DNA of 64,000 nt from OFTM10 sp964196195 (lineage in GTDB: Bacteria > Actinomycetota > Acidimicrobiia > Acidimicrobiales > Aldehydirespiratoraceae), in the NCBI GenBank assembly GCA_964196195.1, contig CAXMSE010000092.1:40597-104596 (forward strand), read 5' to 3'. Below the pieces are notes generated by a model, which was not told the DNA's origin, did not search any database, and saw only the letters and a program-made list of their open reading frames with translations. The translations under genes were made by a program, and so were the position numbers. Position 1 is the first letter of the stretch; the number at the start of each line of letters is the position of its first letter. Shown piece by piece: positions 34,756-43,551 of this stretch.

Positions 34756-36450
34756 TCACGCTCCAGTCTGATCGAGAATCTCGTCGAGTTTCAAGATGTC
34801 ATCGGCGGTGACGACACCGATGAATGATCCGTCCGGGTCGGTGACTGCCAGCACACTGATATCGGCCGATTCCATTGCCACCACAGCGTCGCGCAAAGTC
34901 CACGATGGGAGGGCCACGGGAAGGTCGCACGCCATGCGCTCACCGATGGTGGTGGTGTCCCACTCCTCTCGGTCGAGGTCGGAGATGTCGTCGAGACGGG
35001 CCAGCCCTTCGAAAGTGTCGCCCGACACGACCGGCACCACCCTTTCGCGGCGGCCGAGCACGTGGAAGTAGACGAACTCGCTCACCGTGGCGTCGGGCGG
35101 GACGGTGAGAACGTCGGTGGAGAGGATCGACGATAGGGGGAGGGTGAAGCGCCGCTCGAGGTGACCGAGGCGGTGGTCGCGCTGATGATCGGCCACCGTT
35201 GAGGGACCGGCCACGAGCTGGCTGACTGCTGCCGCCACCAGGGCGGGAACGACGAAGGAACCCACTCCACCTGTGGACTCGGCAACAAACATCACTGCCG
35301 CTATCGGCGCCCGGTAGCCGGCCCCGAGGAAGGCCGCGAGTCCGAGAATGGGGTAGAGAGCCGTCTGGTCCTCACCGATGGCAGTGCCGACGAATTGTCC
35401 GAGGATCACCCCGAGGCCGGCGAGCGGGATGAACAGGCCGCCCACGCCTCCGGCCAGCAGGGTGGCCATGGTGGCCGCGATGCGAAGCACGAAGAGCAGG
35501 GCGATGAGCCGAAGGGCGCGGTCTTGCACCACCCAGGCCATCGCGTCGGTGCCGGGCCCCAGCGTGAGAGCCTCGTCGAAGGCCTCGTGGGAGATGTAGG
35601 CCAGCAAGGCCAGCGACGTTCCCCCGATCAGGAGGCGCCGGTAGATCGGCAGGCGCTTGCCCTGGTTCTTGGCCCGGCGCACGAGCCAAGCAAAACCACG
35701 CCCCGCCAGGCCCGCCGCAATTCCGAGCAAGAGTGCACCGAAGAGGTCGACCGCCTCCACTCCAAGCACCGACACACTTCCCTCGTCGACGAGAACGCTG
35801 CCCTCGGCAAAGAACGGGATCACCGGCTCTGTGCCGACGAGGGCGACAAAGGTGGCGTAGCTGGCCGCGGCGGCGAGCAAAGACGGCAGCAGCGCCTGGG
35901 GAGTGACATCGTCGCGGTAGGGAGCTTCCATCGCGAAGATCACGCCGGTGGCAGGCGCCTTGAAGACCGCCGCCACACCAGCTGCTGCACCGGCTGTGAG
36001 CAGGAGTCTGGCTTCGTCGCGGCGTAGCCAGCTACCGGTTCGCTTGTGGACCCAGAGACCCAGGCTCGAGCCGGCGTAGATGGATGGGCCTTCGAGCCCC
36101 ACGGCTCCGCCCATGCCGATGGTGGCCACGCCCGCCAGCAGCTTTCCGGGAAGGTGGGTGATCGGGATGCGGGGAGTGCGCTCGTGAAACGCACGGATGT
36201 ACTCGTCGGACGTGGCCGATGAAGTACCGCGGCCCAGGGTGTGAAGGATGAGGATCGCGGCGCCGATGCCGATCGCCGGCGCAACCATCTGCATCCAGAG
36301 GTCCTGTTCGACCAGCCAGTCGAGGGCCACCTCCACGGTGAACGCGTCGAAAATCGCAACGACGGCGGCCACCATGACGCCGATGGCGACAGACGCGGCA
36401 AGGATTCGAACATCGTGGCCTCGGACGAGCGAGGCGAGAAGGGGCTTCAC
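34756..36450 (-). CDS. ClC chloride channel/transporter with CBS domains
   Basis: Membrane anion channel or H+/Cl- antiporter (564 aa). Filter motifs: GGAVGLEGPSIYAGSS (with the gating-glutamate position), GVAAVFKAPATGVIFAMEAP, and AFLGAGYRAPIAAVMFVAE. About 10-12 helices fill residues 15-430. Two CBS motifs follow in the cytosolic tail (VLTVPPDATVSEF and ADISVLAVTDPDGSFIGVV), probably a nucleotide-binding regulatory pair. Start is a GTG. It lies 65 bp downstream of the McrC-like gene on the same strand and may belong to its transcript. Confidence 0.93.
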   Translation of the reverse strand: MKPLLASLVRGHDVRILAASVAIGVMVAAVVAIFDAFTVEVALDWLVEQDLWMQMVAPAIGIGAAILILHTLGRGTSSATSDEYIRAFHERTPRIPITHLPGKLLAGVATIGMGGAVGLEGPSIYAGSSLGLWVHKRTGSWLRRDEARLLLTAGAAAGVAAVFKAPATGVIFAMEAPYRDDVTPQALLPSLLAAAASYATFVALVGTEPVIPFFAEGSVLVDEGSVSVLGVEAVDLFGALLLGIAAGLAGRGFAWLVRRAKNQGKRLPIYRRLLIGGTSLALLAYISHEAFDEALTLGPGTDAMAWVVQDRALRLIALLFVLRIAATMATLLAGGVGGLFIPLAGLGVILGQFVGTAIGEDQTALYPILGLAAFLGAGYRAPIAAVMFVAESTGGVGSFVVPALVAAAVSQLVAGPSTVADHQRDHRLGHLERRFTLPLSSILSTDVLTVPPDATVSEFVYFHVLGRRERVVPVVSGDTFEGLARLDDISDLDREEWDTTTIGERMACDLPVALPSWTLRDAVVAMESADISVLAVTDPDGSFIGVVTADDILKLDEILDQTGA

Positions 36451-36515
36451 GCAGGCCCCTTCCTACACGCTTGAAAGGTTCCTGCCGCACATCCCGGCCC
36501 GATCCCTGGCGTCGG

Positions 36516-37523
36516 TCAGTCTCGAGCAAGGACGATGGCGGTGTCGATGGCATCGGCGACATCGTCGCGGTGGATCACCGCCACCACCCTGCGGCCCTGG
36601 GCGCGGGCCGTTAGCTCCGCGGTTGCCTCAGCACGGTCCCTGACTTTCAGTCGATCGGGCACGTCTACGAGAACATTGCCGATGAGTACGCCGTGCACCT
36701 TCGCGCGTTCGCCTCGTCGTCGCGGGTGGATGTACTCCACCGGCCCAGCGAAGAGCGAGCCGGACTCCGCCCTCAGTGCGGGAACACGCAGGCCCCGCGA
36801 CTCGAGCTCGTCGATCAGGGCCACGAGGAGGCCGTGTTGGACGCGGGTCCTGCGGTCGCAGAAAGGGGCCAGCTCCGACAGCGACAGGGGTTCGCCCACT
36901 CGTTCGAGCATCGCAAGGGCGGCGCGGTACGAACCTGCGTGCTTGCCGCCTCGCGTCCGCTTGATCGCTCGAGGGCTGGGCGATCCGTCGAGCTGGATGC
37001 CATCGAGGGATCGGTGATCGAGATAGCGGCGGGCAAGGCGGGCGTTGTCGCGCGCCCGACGCAGCCCTTCATCTTCGTAGCTGTCCTTGTCGACCTTCTC
37101 GACCCGGGAGCCGGCGTCGACCACCGCTCTCAGGGCTCCAACGAGAACTCGGTTCTCGTCGATGTCGTAGGCCCGCCTCGGAGAGGCACACACGTACACG
37201 TCCTTGTTGCCCATGCTCGAGCTTTGGGCCGCGAATGTGGCAGACCACTGGACTGGACCCCTGAGCTCGCCGTAGCACCGCTCGTGGTTGGAGCCCATGG
37301 CGGTTTTCAGATTTCGCAGGGTGCGCGGCATGCCGGTGATGAGCGCTTCCGCCTCGTCGCAGGTGGCGACCAGCACGCCGGCGAGCTGTTCGACGACATC
37401 GGGCGATAGCCCGAGGAGAGCATCGACGGTCGGTGCAATGTCGAAGGGCCGGGAAAGGCGTCGCCAGAGCTCGGCCGTCGATTCGAGCGACGAGGCGAAC
37501 AGGTCGGTGCCCTCGGTGGTCAC
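36516..37523 (-). CDS. McrC/DUF2357-like partner of an AAA+ ATPase
   Basis: Unknown protein (335 aa) translated from a start that overlaps the AAA+ gene by 4 bp. Residues ~85-140 read ELRGPVQWSATFAAQ, then RRAYDIDENRVLVGALRAV, a pattern like the DUF2357/McrC N-terminal region that contacts McrB-type ATPases. The C-terminal half (GVLIGNVLVDVPDRLKVRD, then RRVVAVIHRDDVADAID) shows no convincing PD-(D/E)XK nuclease motif. This suggests a McrC-like subunit without its nuclease. The family match is by eye and moderate. Confidence 0.5.
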   Translation of the reverse strand: MTTEGTDLFASSLESTAELWRRLSRPFDIAPTVDALLGLSPDVVEQLAGVLVATCDEAEALITGMPRTLRNLKTAMGSNHERCYGELRGPVQWSATFAAQSSSMGNKDVYVCASPRRAYDIDENRVLVGALRAVVDAGSRVEKVDKDSYEDEGLRRARDNARLARRYLDHRSLDGIQLDGSPSPRAIKRTRGGKHAGSYRAALAMLERVGEPLSLSELAPFCDRRTRVQHGLLVALIDELESRGLRVPALRAESGSLFAGPVEYIHPRRRGERAKVHGVLIGNVLVDVPDRLKVRDRAEATAELTARAQGRRVVAVIHRDDVADAIDTAIVLARD

Positions 37524-38455
37524 ACCACCAGTTCGACGCCGAGCACATCAGAGATCGTGCGCTGGGCCTCGAGTTGCTCGGGCGCGTCCAGATGGGCTGC
37601 GACCGTGCGGTAGAGGGTCATGGCTCGCCTCTCCTCCATACCCTCGAACTGGGGCAGGAAGTAGGCGTAGAAGACCTCGTAGAGAAGGCGGGACTCGGTG
37701 ATGCCGTCTCGGGCTCGGCGGGCCGCGTACTTGGCCGCGTCGAGGTACACCGCTGGACCCAGATCGGTGAACTCGCGCAGAGGCAGGAGGCGCTGGACAA
37801 CTTCGCCCTTGCCATCGAGCAGACGACGGTAGGCGTCCTCTGACGGCGAGCCGACCTCGATGAACGCGAACCGGCGCATGAGGGCGTAGGACATCTCGAA
37901 GAGAAGGTTCTTGTCGAACACGTTCATGGTGGCGATGATCCGCCAGTTGGCGGGCACCCGAATCACGTCGGTCTCGTCGGGTGCTTCAACACCACTCGGC
38001 ACCAGGGCAAGGGGGAACACCTGCCCCTTGCGCTTGAACGGAAGCACTACCGCCGAACCCGAGAGCACGGTGAACAGTTGCCCGAATGCCCGATCGAAGT
38101 TTGATCGGTTGAGCTCGTCGATGACGAGCCAGCGTCCGCTCTCGATTGCCTCGACGAACAGTCCGGGGCGAAATATCAGGCCGTCGGCGGTGGGCTGAAG
38201 CCCGCCGATGGTTTCGAAGGTGGTCCACTCGGTGGTGGCAGTGGTCGGCAGGAAACCGGTGCAGAACATGGCATGTCGGGCCACCTCGGAGGCGAGGTAG
38301 GCGAGGGTGGTCTTCCCAGTGCCGGGAGGGCCAGTGAGAATCACGTGCTTGCCGGCGTCGATGGCCGCCACGAGTTGGTCGATGACATAGGGGGGAAAGA
38401 TCATCCCTGCCTTGTCGGCAGCCGCGTTGATGTCGTCTGAGGTAAAGCCGGTCAC
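37520..38455 (-). CDS. McrB/MoxR-like AAA+ ATPase
   Basis: AAA+ protein (311 aa) with Walker A GPPGTGKTT at residues ~42-50, Walker B WLVIDELNRSNFDRAFGQL at ~109-127, sensor 1 NWRIIATMNVFDK at ~170-182, and a probable arginine finger in ALMRRFAF. The DELNRSNFDRAFGQL form and the short MN segment are typical of McrB-type GTPase/ATPases. There is no N-terminal DNA-binding domain. Start is a GTG with AAAGGA about 6 nt upstream. It is followed directly by the McrC-like gene, so the pair probably forms one complex. Confidence 0.85.
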   Translation of the reverse strand: MTGFTSDDINAAADKAGMIFPPYVIDQLVAAIDAGKHVILTGPPGTGKTTLAYLASEVARHAMFCTGFLPTTATTEWTTFETIGGLQPTADGLIFRPGLFVEAIESGRWLVIDELNRSNFDRAFGQLFTVLSGSAVVLPFKRKGQVFPLALVPSGVEAPDETDVIRVPANWRIIATMNVFDKNLLFEMSYALMRRFAFIEVGSPSEDAYRRLLDGKGEVVQRLLPLREFTDLGPAVYLDAAKYAARRARDGITESRLLYEVFYAYFLPQFEGMEERRAMTLYRTVAAHLDAPEQLEAQRTISDVLGVELVV

Positions 38456-38543
38456 GTTCGTCCTTTCGGCGCTTTCGGCCGGGATCTGAGTAACTGCCCC
38501 AAAGTGGCGACTCGGGGGCCGGCGCGAGGGTAGAGGCCCGTGC

Positions 38544-39296
38544 CTACTCGGACCGGCGGCGGCGCACCTGAGGATGGGGGAGAAATACCGGTGGGACCGG
38601 CTCCTCGGCTCTAGTTATCAGGTAGTCGACCAAGCGTCGGTAGGGCTGATCACCGACCAACTCCACGATCTCGTCGCGCAAGCTCTTCCATACCGGGCGG
38701 TCCTCGCCGAAGGCGAGAGGATCGTCGGTGCACCACCAGGCGAACTCGACTCCGCCCTCGCCCCAGTCGCGACGCTTCCACTCGCGCAAGATGAAGGTGG
38801 TGTGCCCGTTGTCGTCGGTGGAGTCGTCGAAGCGGAGCGGAACCTGCCAGCAGACATCGGGTTTCCAGTCGATCGGGCGTTCGCCGCGACGTTCTGCCGC
38901 CTGGTGGAGGGCACACCCGGCGCCGTACTCGAATCCGGGCCGGTTGAGGAGTATGCAGGCGTCGTCGACCGACTGGGTGACCCAATCGCCATCGTCGTTC
39001 TTGTAGATGGCGCCGCCCATCTCCTCGGCACGGCCCGAGAATTCCCACTCGTGGGGCTCGAGCTGTTCGATCTTGCGCCGGATCGACTGGCGGTCGTCCT
39101 TGTCGATGAAGTGCGCTCCGTATGTGCAGCAGCCGTGCTCGTACTCCGCAGCGAGCTCGGTGAAGACTCCCGGACAACCGCGCCCGTATATGCACCCGTA
39201 GTTGCTGGTGAGGAAGGTGACGTCGAATAGCCAGGTGTCGCCGTCCTCGTCGGCGAAGGTGATCCACTCATGGAGATCGGGTGGCACGTCGCTCAT
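38544..39296 (-). CDS. Cysteine-rich DUF3109/YkgJ-like protein
   Basis: Soluble protein (250 aa) with eight cysteines arranged as in YkgJ/DUF3109 metal-binding families: NYGCIYGRGCPG, EHGCCTYGAHF, then DACILLN, GAGCALHQAAER, KPDVCWQVPLRF and FAWWCTDD. It probably binds zinc or an iron-sulfur cluster. A leaderless -10 box (TACGGT) is 7 nt before the ATG. It lies 88 bp upstream of the McrB-like gene on the same strand and may be the first gene of that run. Function unknown. Confidence 0.6.
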   Translation of the reverse strand: MSDVPPDLHEWITFADEDGDTWLFDVTFLTSNYGCIYGRGCPGVFTELAAEYEHGCCTYGAHFIDKDDRQSIRRKIEQLEPHEWEFSGRAEEMGGAIYKNDDGDWVTQSVDDACILLNRPGFEYGAGCALHQAAERRGERPIDWKPDVCWQVPLRFDDSTDDNGHTTFILREWKRRDWGEGGVEFAWWCTDDPLAFGEDRPVWKSLRDEIVELVGDQPYRRLVDYLITRAEEPVPPVFLPHPQVRRRRSE

Positions 39297-39303
39297 GGCC
39301 CGG

Positions 39304-39327
39304 ACCGTACCCGGAGACCGATACGGT
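39304..39327. promoter_or_regulatory. Face-to-face leaderless promoters of the Cys-rich and 66-aa genes
   Basis: Minus-strand TACGGT (complement of 39304-39309) is 7 nt from the ATG at 39296. Plus-strand TACGGT (39322-39327) is 7 nt from the ATG at 39335. The boxes are 12 bp apart and the whole intergenic gap is 38 bp, so the promoters physically overlap. Confidence 0.5.
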
Positions 39328-39334
39328 GCCCCGT

Positions 39335-39535
39335 ATGGCAGGGGAATTCGACGAAATCAGGAGCCGGCTCGAAGCGATCGGCGAGGAGTTGGCCGATCTG
39401 GCGATAGCCCGACTCCGAGATTCGATCGATGCCGGCGGCACAGAGCTACCCGTCGACGAGAAGCGCATCACCCGCGCCCGGCGAGCAGTGGAGAAGGCTG
39501 TCCACCTGCTCGAAGAGCCTGATACCGGCCATTGA
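39335..39535 (+). CDS. 66-residue acidic helical protein
   Basis: Small soluble protein beginning MAGEFDEIRSRLEAIGEELA; nearly all predicted helix, net acidic, with a heptad-like pattern (RSRLEAIGEELADLAIARL, then RARRAVEKAVHLLEE). No family is recognised. It is leaderless (TACGGT 7 nt before the ATG) and divergent from the Cys-rich gene. Its stop lies 19 bp from the stop of the LOG-family gene. Confidence 0.6.
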   Translation: MAGEFDEIRSRLEAIGEELADLAIARLRDSIDAGGTELPVDEKRITRARRAVEKAVHLLEEPDTGH

Positions 39536-39554
39536 GTAGCCCCTGCCGGGGGTC

Positions 39555-40604
39555 TCAGGATGGGCTGTCGTCGTGATCGTTGAGGGCATCGATCAGGCGC
39601 CTCAACCGCGCCCATTTGTGGCGGTCGAAACGCATCGTGATGCGGGGCAAGCCGACATGATCGTTGTCGCGGATCTCGGCAGCTGAGGCCTCGGTCCGCT
39701 CGATCTCGCCCTTGTCGAGAATGTCGCCGAATTCGGCATTGAGGTCGGCGAGCTCTTGATCACCCACCTGTCGCTGGAGCCGGAGCACGAGGCGCGAGCC
39801 CACGAAACGAAGCGAGTGATAGGTGCGATAGAACCGGCGCACCTCGCCGACCGCGTCATCGACGGTGTCAACGACCTTTACCAGGCACAGGTCGTCGGGG
39901 GAGATCAGGCCCTGCCCCTGGAGCTCGGTCTCGACGAATCGGTACCAATGTTCCCAATAGGTGCTTCCGGGCGGGTCGAGCAGCACAACGGGGGCAGGGT
40001 CGGACTTCCCGGTCTGGATGAGGGTGAGCAGTTCGAAGGACTCGTCCATCGTGCCGAAACCTCCGGGGAGCAGGACGAAGGCGTGCGACTCCTTCATGAA
40101 CATCACCTTGCGGGTGAAGAAATAGCGGAAATTGATCAGCTTCGGATCGCCCGCGATCACCGGATTGGCATCGGATTCGAAGGGCAACATGATGTTGACC
40201 CCGAAACTTCGATCGGCTCCTGCGCCTTCGTGGCCCGCCTGCATGATCCCGGGCCCGGCTCCGGTGATCACCATCCAGTCGCGCGCGGCGATGCGGGCGG
40301 CGAACTCGCGGGCGACGGCGTAGCCCGGATCGCCATCCTTGATGCGGGCACTGCCAAAAATCGTGCACTTGAGAACGTCCTCATAAGGAGCGAACACCTC
40401 AAAGGAGTAGCGGAGTTCTTTCACCGCTGCGGTCACCAGCTTGAGGTCGCCTCGGTCGGCTCCCTCACGCGACAGGCGCAAGGCTGTCACCACCATCTCG
40501 AAAACCATCTCGCGGTCATCGGGATCGACAACCGACATCAGGTCGATGATTCGGCTATCGAGTTCTTCGTCGCCGGTGCGGTAGCGCGATGAGATGTCGG
40601 TCAC
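39555..40604 (-). CDS. LOG-family Rossmann protein (nucleotide phosphoribohydrolase-like)
   Basis: Rossmann-fold protein (349 aa) of the LOG family, which hydrolyses nucleoside 5'-monophosphates such as cytokinin ribotides to base and ribose-5-phosphate. Motifs: TGAGPGIMQAGHEGA and LPGGFGTMDESFELLTL (the PGGxGTxxE active site). It carries ~85 extra residues on each side of the core. The long upstream frame overlaps fbiC; the GTG at 40604 has TATCGT 6 nt before it, so this start is preferred. Confidence 0.85.
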   Translation of the reverse strand: MTDISSRYRTGDEELDSRIIDLMSVVDPDDREMVFEMVVTALRLSREGADRGDLKLVTAAVKELRYSFEVFAPYEDVLKCTIFGSARIKDGDPGYAVAREFAARIAARDWMVITGAGPGIMQAGHEGAGADRSFGVNIMLPFESDANPVIAGDPKLINFRYFFTRKVMFMKESHAFVLLPGGFGTMDESFELLTLIQTGKSDPAPVVLLDPPGSTYWEHWYRFVETELQGQGLISPDDLCLVKVVDTVDDAVGEVRRFYRTYHSLRFVGSRLVLRLQRQVGDQELADLNAEFGDILDKGEIERTEASAAEIRDNDHVGLPRITMRFDRHKWARLRRLIDALNDHDDSPS

Positions 40605-40610
40605 GGACAG

Positions 40611-40616
40611 ACGATA
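40611..40616 (-). promoter_or_regulatory. Leaderless -10 box of the LOG gene
   Basis: TATCGT on the minus strand, 6 nt before the GTG at 40604. It sits in the 26-bp gap after fbiC, so the LOG gene may have its own promoter. Confidence 0.45.
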
Positions 40617-40630
40617 GCGGCGCTGGGCGG

Positions 40631-43030
40631 CTAGCCCGGCGTCACCGAGATCGACACCCTCTTGGCTCGCGTGGTCTCCAACGGCAAACGGTCGAGGTCG
40701 GGTCGGCCGTAGAGGGTGGTGCGCTGAACCAGGCGCCGACCTAGAGGCTCGACCAGCCGCCGGAAATCGTCGGCGCTCACTTCGGTGCCGTGGTCGGCTC
40801 CGGCTGCCCTGGAGATGTTTTCGTCCATGAGCGTGCCCCCGAGGTCGTTGGCCCCGGCTTGAAGGAGTTGGGTGATGGAGTTGAAGCCGAGCTTCACCCA
40901 TGAGCCCTGGATGTTGTCGATCCGGCCCCGGTAGGCGATCCGAGCCACGGCGTGCATCAAGAGCACCTCTCGGAAGGTGGGGCCCCGTCGAGCTTTGTTC
41001 TGCAGGTAGATGGGCGATGCCATGTGCACGAAAGGCAGGCCGACGAACTCGGTGAAGCCGCCGGTCTCCTCCTGGAGGGAGCGTGTGAGGAGGATGTGTT
41101 GGGCCCAGTGTTCGGGCCTCTCGATCGAGCCAAACATCATGGTGACGTTGGATCGAAGCCCGACCGAATGGGCTACGCGATGGGCTTCGAGCCATTCCTC
41201 GGTGTTGATCTTGTCGGGGCAAAGGGTGGCACGGACGTCGTCGTGGAGGATCTCGGCCGCGGTGCCGGGCAGGGAATGCTGGCCGGCGTCGCGAAGGCGG
41301 ACGAGGTAGTCGGCAAGGGGTTCCTCGTTGCGGCGGGCGCCCTCGGTGACTTCGAGCGCAGTAAACCCGTGGATGTGCATACCGGGCACGGCCTGGTTGA
41401 CGGCCCGGGCGACATCGATGTAGTAATCGCCGTCGAAATCAGGGTGGATGCCACCCTGTAGACAGACCTCGGTGGCCCCGGCCTCGGCCGCCTCCACGAC
41501 CCGATCCGCGATGTCGTCGAGGGTAAGGAGGTAGGGCGTGCCCCTGAGGTTTAGCGACAGGGGGCCCTTGGAGAAGCCACAGAAACGGCACTTGAACGTG
41601 CACACATTGGTGTAGTTGATATTTCGGTTGGCGACCCACGTGACGTCGTCGCCGACGATCTCGGAGCGGAGCTCATCGGCTACCTCGGCGATCGCGGAGA
41701 CCTCGGGGCCTCGGGCCCGAAACAGGGCGAGCAGCTCGTCGAACCCGACATCCTCACCTGAGCGGACTCCTTGGAGCACCTCTCCGACCGGCCCACCTGC
41801 ACTGGCCCGACCGGGGATGAGGGTGAGTGGATCACCGTCGGTTCCCACATACCACTGGGAGGAGATCGTGCCGACCAACTCGAACTCTGCGCCATCATCC
41901 ACCCTGATGCGTTCCATCGTCCGTTCCGGCCAGACCGACCCGGGGTCGTCGCGGGCGAAGCCATCGGAATCAGATCTGTCGGCCACAGCGAAGTGAAGAG
42001 CGGGGTCAATCCATCGATGCGGTTCGCGGGCGTAGGAGGGATGCACCGTGAGTCGGGGAGCGAGAGTCATGCCAGCTGCCTCGGTGACCTCCTGGAGGCG
42101 ACTGAGGTCGGGCCACGGCCTCTCGGGGTTGACATGATCGACTGTGACCGGCGAAACGCCGCCCCAGTCGCTCACTCCCGCGTCGAGCAGGTCGCCGAAC
42201 TCGTCGGAGAGATTCGGGGGCGCCTGGATGTGGACGTCGGGCTGAAGGATGAGGCGGGCGAGCGCTATGGCCTCGAGATAGATGTCGCGGGGGCACGGTT
42301 GGGCAGACTGCATCGCAGTGCCGGCCTTCGGCAGGAAGTTCTGCACGATCACCTCCTGCACGTGGCCATGACGCTCGTGAGAATCAGCGATCGCTTCGAG
42401 CGCGGCGACCCGGTCGTCGCGGCCTTCTCCGATCCCCACGAGGATTCCTGTGGTGAAGGGAATCTGCTGGCTGCCCGCCCACTCGAGGGTGTCGAGGCGC
42501 CGCTGGGGTTGCTTGTCGGGCGCTCCGTCATGACAGCGCAGATCGGTTCGAAGCGACTCGATCATCATGCCCTGGCTGGGCGAGACCGTCTTGAGCAGTG
42601 CGAGCTCGTCGGCCTGCATGGCTCCGGCGTTGGCGTGGGGGAGCAATCCGGTTTCGTCGAGAACAAGTTGCGCCATCGCGGCCACATAATGAACCGTCGA
42701 ATCGAAGCCGTTGCGTTGGAGCCAGTCGCGAGCGACCGGGTAACGCAGTTCGGGTCGTTCTCCGAGGGTGAACAGGGCCTCATGGCATCCCCTGGTGGCC
42801 CCTTGACGTGCTATGGAGAGGACCTCTTCGGGCGACAGGTAGGGAGCGTCGAGTCGGGCGGGTGGCTGAGCGAACGTGCAATAGCCGCACCGATCGCGGC
42901 ACAACATCGTGAGGGGAATGAACACCTTCGGCGAGAAGGTGACAAGGCTGCCGTGGGCTTGATCGCGCACCGAGCGCGCCCGCGCCGTGAGCTCGGGGAG
43001 GGGCAGAGCGAGCAGGTCAGGCCGGGGCAT
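40631..43030 (-). CDS. fbiC: Fused FO synthase (CofGH), coenzyme F420 biosynthesis
   Basis: Bifunctional radical-SAM enzyme (799 aa) that makes 7,8-didemethyl-8-hydroxy-5-deazariboflavin from tyrosine and a ribityl-uracil. The two 4Fe-4S/SAM motifs are CRDRCGYC in the N-terminal (CofG) half and CTFKCRFC in the C-terminal (CofH) half, giving the fusion found in actinobacteria. CofH landmarks: GATEVCLQGGIHPDFDGDY and MMFGSIERPEHWA. The ATG at 43030 overlaps the hxlR-like gene by 14 bp, so it is coupled to that regulator. Other F420 genes are not in the window. Confidence 0.97.
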   Translation of the reverse strand: MPRPDLLALPLPELTARARSVRDQAHGSLVTFSPKVFIPLTMLCRDRCGYCTFAQPPARLDAPYLSPEEVLSIARQGATRGCHEALFTLGERPELRYPVARDWLQRNGFDSTVHYVAAMAQLVLDETGLLPHANAGAMQADELALLKTVSPSQGMMIESLRTDLRCHDGAPDKQPQRRLDTLEWAGSQQIPFTTGILVGIGEGRDDRVAALEAIADSHERHGHVQEVIVQNFLPKAGTAMQSAQPCPRDIYLEAIALARLILQPDVHIQAPPNLSDEFGDLLDAGVSDWGGVSPVTVDHVNPERPWPDLSRLQEVTEAAGMTLAPRLTVHPSYAREPHRWIDPALHFAVADRSDSDGFARDDPGSVWPERTMERIRVDDGAEFELVGTISSQWYVGTDGDPLTLIPGRASAGGPVGEVLQGVRSGEDVGFDELLALFRARGPEVSAIAEVADELRSEIVGDDVTWVANRNINYTNVCTFKCRFCGFSKGPLSLNLRGTPYLLTLDDIADRVVEAAEAGATEVCLQGGIHPDFDGDYYIDVARAVNQAVPGMHIHGFTALEVTEGARRNEEPLADYLVRLRDAGQHSLPGTAAEILHDDVRATLCPDKINTEEWLEAHRVAHSVGLRSNVTMMFGSIERPEHWAQHILLTRSLQEETGGFTEFVGLPFVHMASPIYLQNKARRGPTFREVLLMHAVARIAYRGRIDNIQGSWVKLGFNSITQLLQAGANDLGGTLMDENISRAAGADHGTEVSADDFRRLVEPLGRRLVQRTTLYGRPDLDRLPLETTRAKRVSISVTPG

Positions 43031-43505
43031 CGAGAGACTCCGAGAGGGTTAGGTGTCCGGGACCGGGACGAGAACGGATATGAGCCGGAGCGACGGGACT
43101 GTTGCAGGTGGTGCACCAGGCCTGGAGCTCCAGGCGCGTTCCGCAATCGTGGTGGATCAGTTCGGTGGGAGCACCCGACTCGCTATACCACTCATCGCCC
43201 CAGCGCATCAGGGCCACCAGAGCGGGGGAGAGGTCGCGCCCCTTGGCGGTGAGGCAGTATTCGTATCGCACCGGCCGGTCCTGGTAGGGGACCTTGTCGA
43301 CGATCCCGGTATCGACAAGTCCGTTCAGTCGATCGGTGAGGAGATTCCTGGCGATTCCGAGATCTGACTGGATCAGGGAGAACCGTCGAACCCCCCGAAA
43401 GACGTCACGCAGGATAAGCAGGGTCCAGCGGTCTCCGATCACATCGAGGGTGCGCTGTATAGAACACGCCTCGGGATGAAGATCTGGGGACCGCGCCGAT
43501 GCCAC
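43017..43505 (-). CDS. HxlR-family transcriptional regulator with C-terminal zinc ribbon
   Basis: Winged-helix regulator (162 aa). The HxlR core is IGDRWTLLILRDVFRGVRRF, RNLLTDRLNGLVDTGI and RPVRYEYCLTAKGRDL. A C-terminal metal-site pattern (HHDCGTRLELQAWCTTC) resembles the cysteine tail found in many actinobacterial HxlR proteins. It precedes fbiC with a 14-bp overlap and probably controls it. Start is a GTG preceded by TAGGGT at 6 nt, a leaderless start. Confidence 0.88.
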   Translation of the reverse strand: MASARSPDLHPEACSIQRTLDVIGDRWTLLILRDVFRGVRRFSLIQSDLGIARNLLTDRLNGLVDTGIVDKVPYQDRPVRYEYCLTAKGRDLSPALVALMRWGDEWYSESGAPTELIHHDCGTRLELQAWCTTCNSPVAPAHIRSRPGPGHLTLSESLDAPA

Positions 43506-43511
43506 GGCGGC

Positions 43512-43517
43512 ACCCTA
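43512..43517 (-). promoter_or_regulatory. Leaderless -10 box of the hxlR-fbiC operon
   Basis: TAGGGT on the minus strand, 6 nt before the GTG at 43505. Confidence 0.45.
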
Positions 43518-43551
43518 GCAAGTGGGTTTCGAATTGCAACTGACCTCGGGG

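Noticed and set aside
36516..37523. A PD-(D/E)XK nuclease in the McrC-like protein
   Set aside because: VDVPDRLKVRD looks superficially similar but lacks the correct spacing and the (D/E)xK step.
40605..41222. Upstream extension of the LOG-family frame
   Set aside because: It is in another frame inside fbiC; the GTG at 40604 has a -10 box and starts the family sequence.
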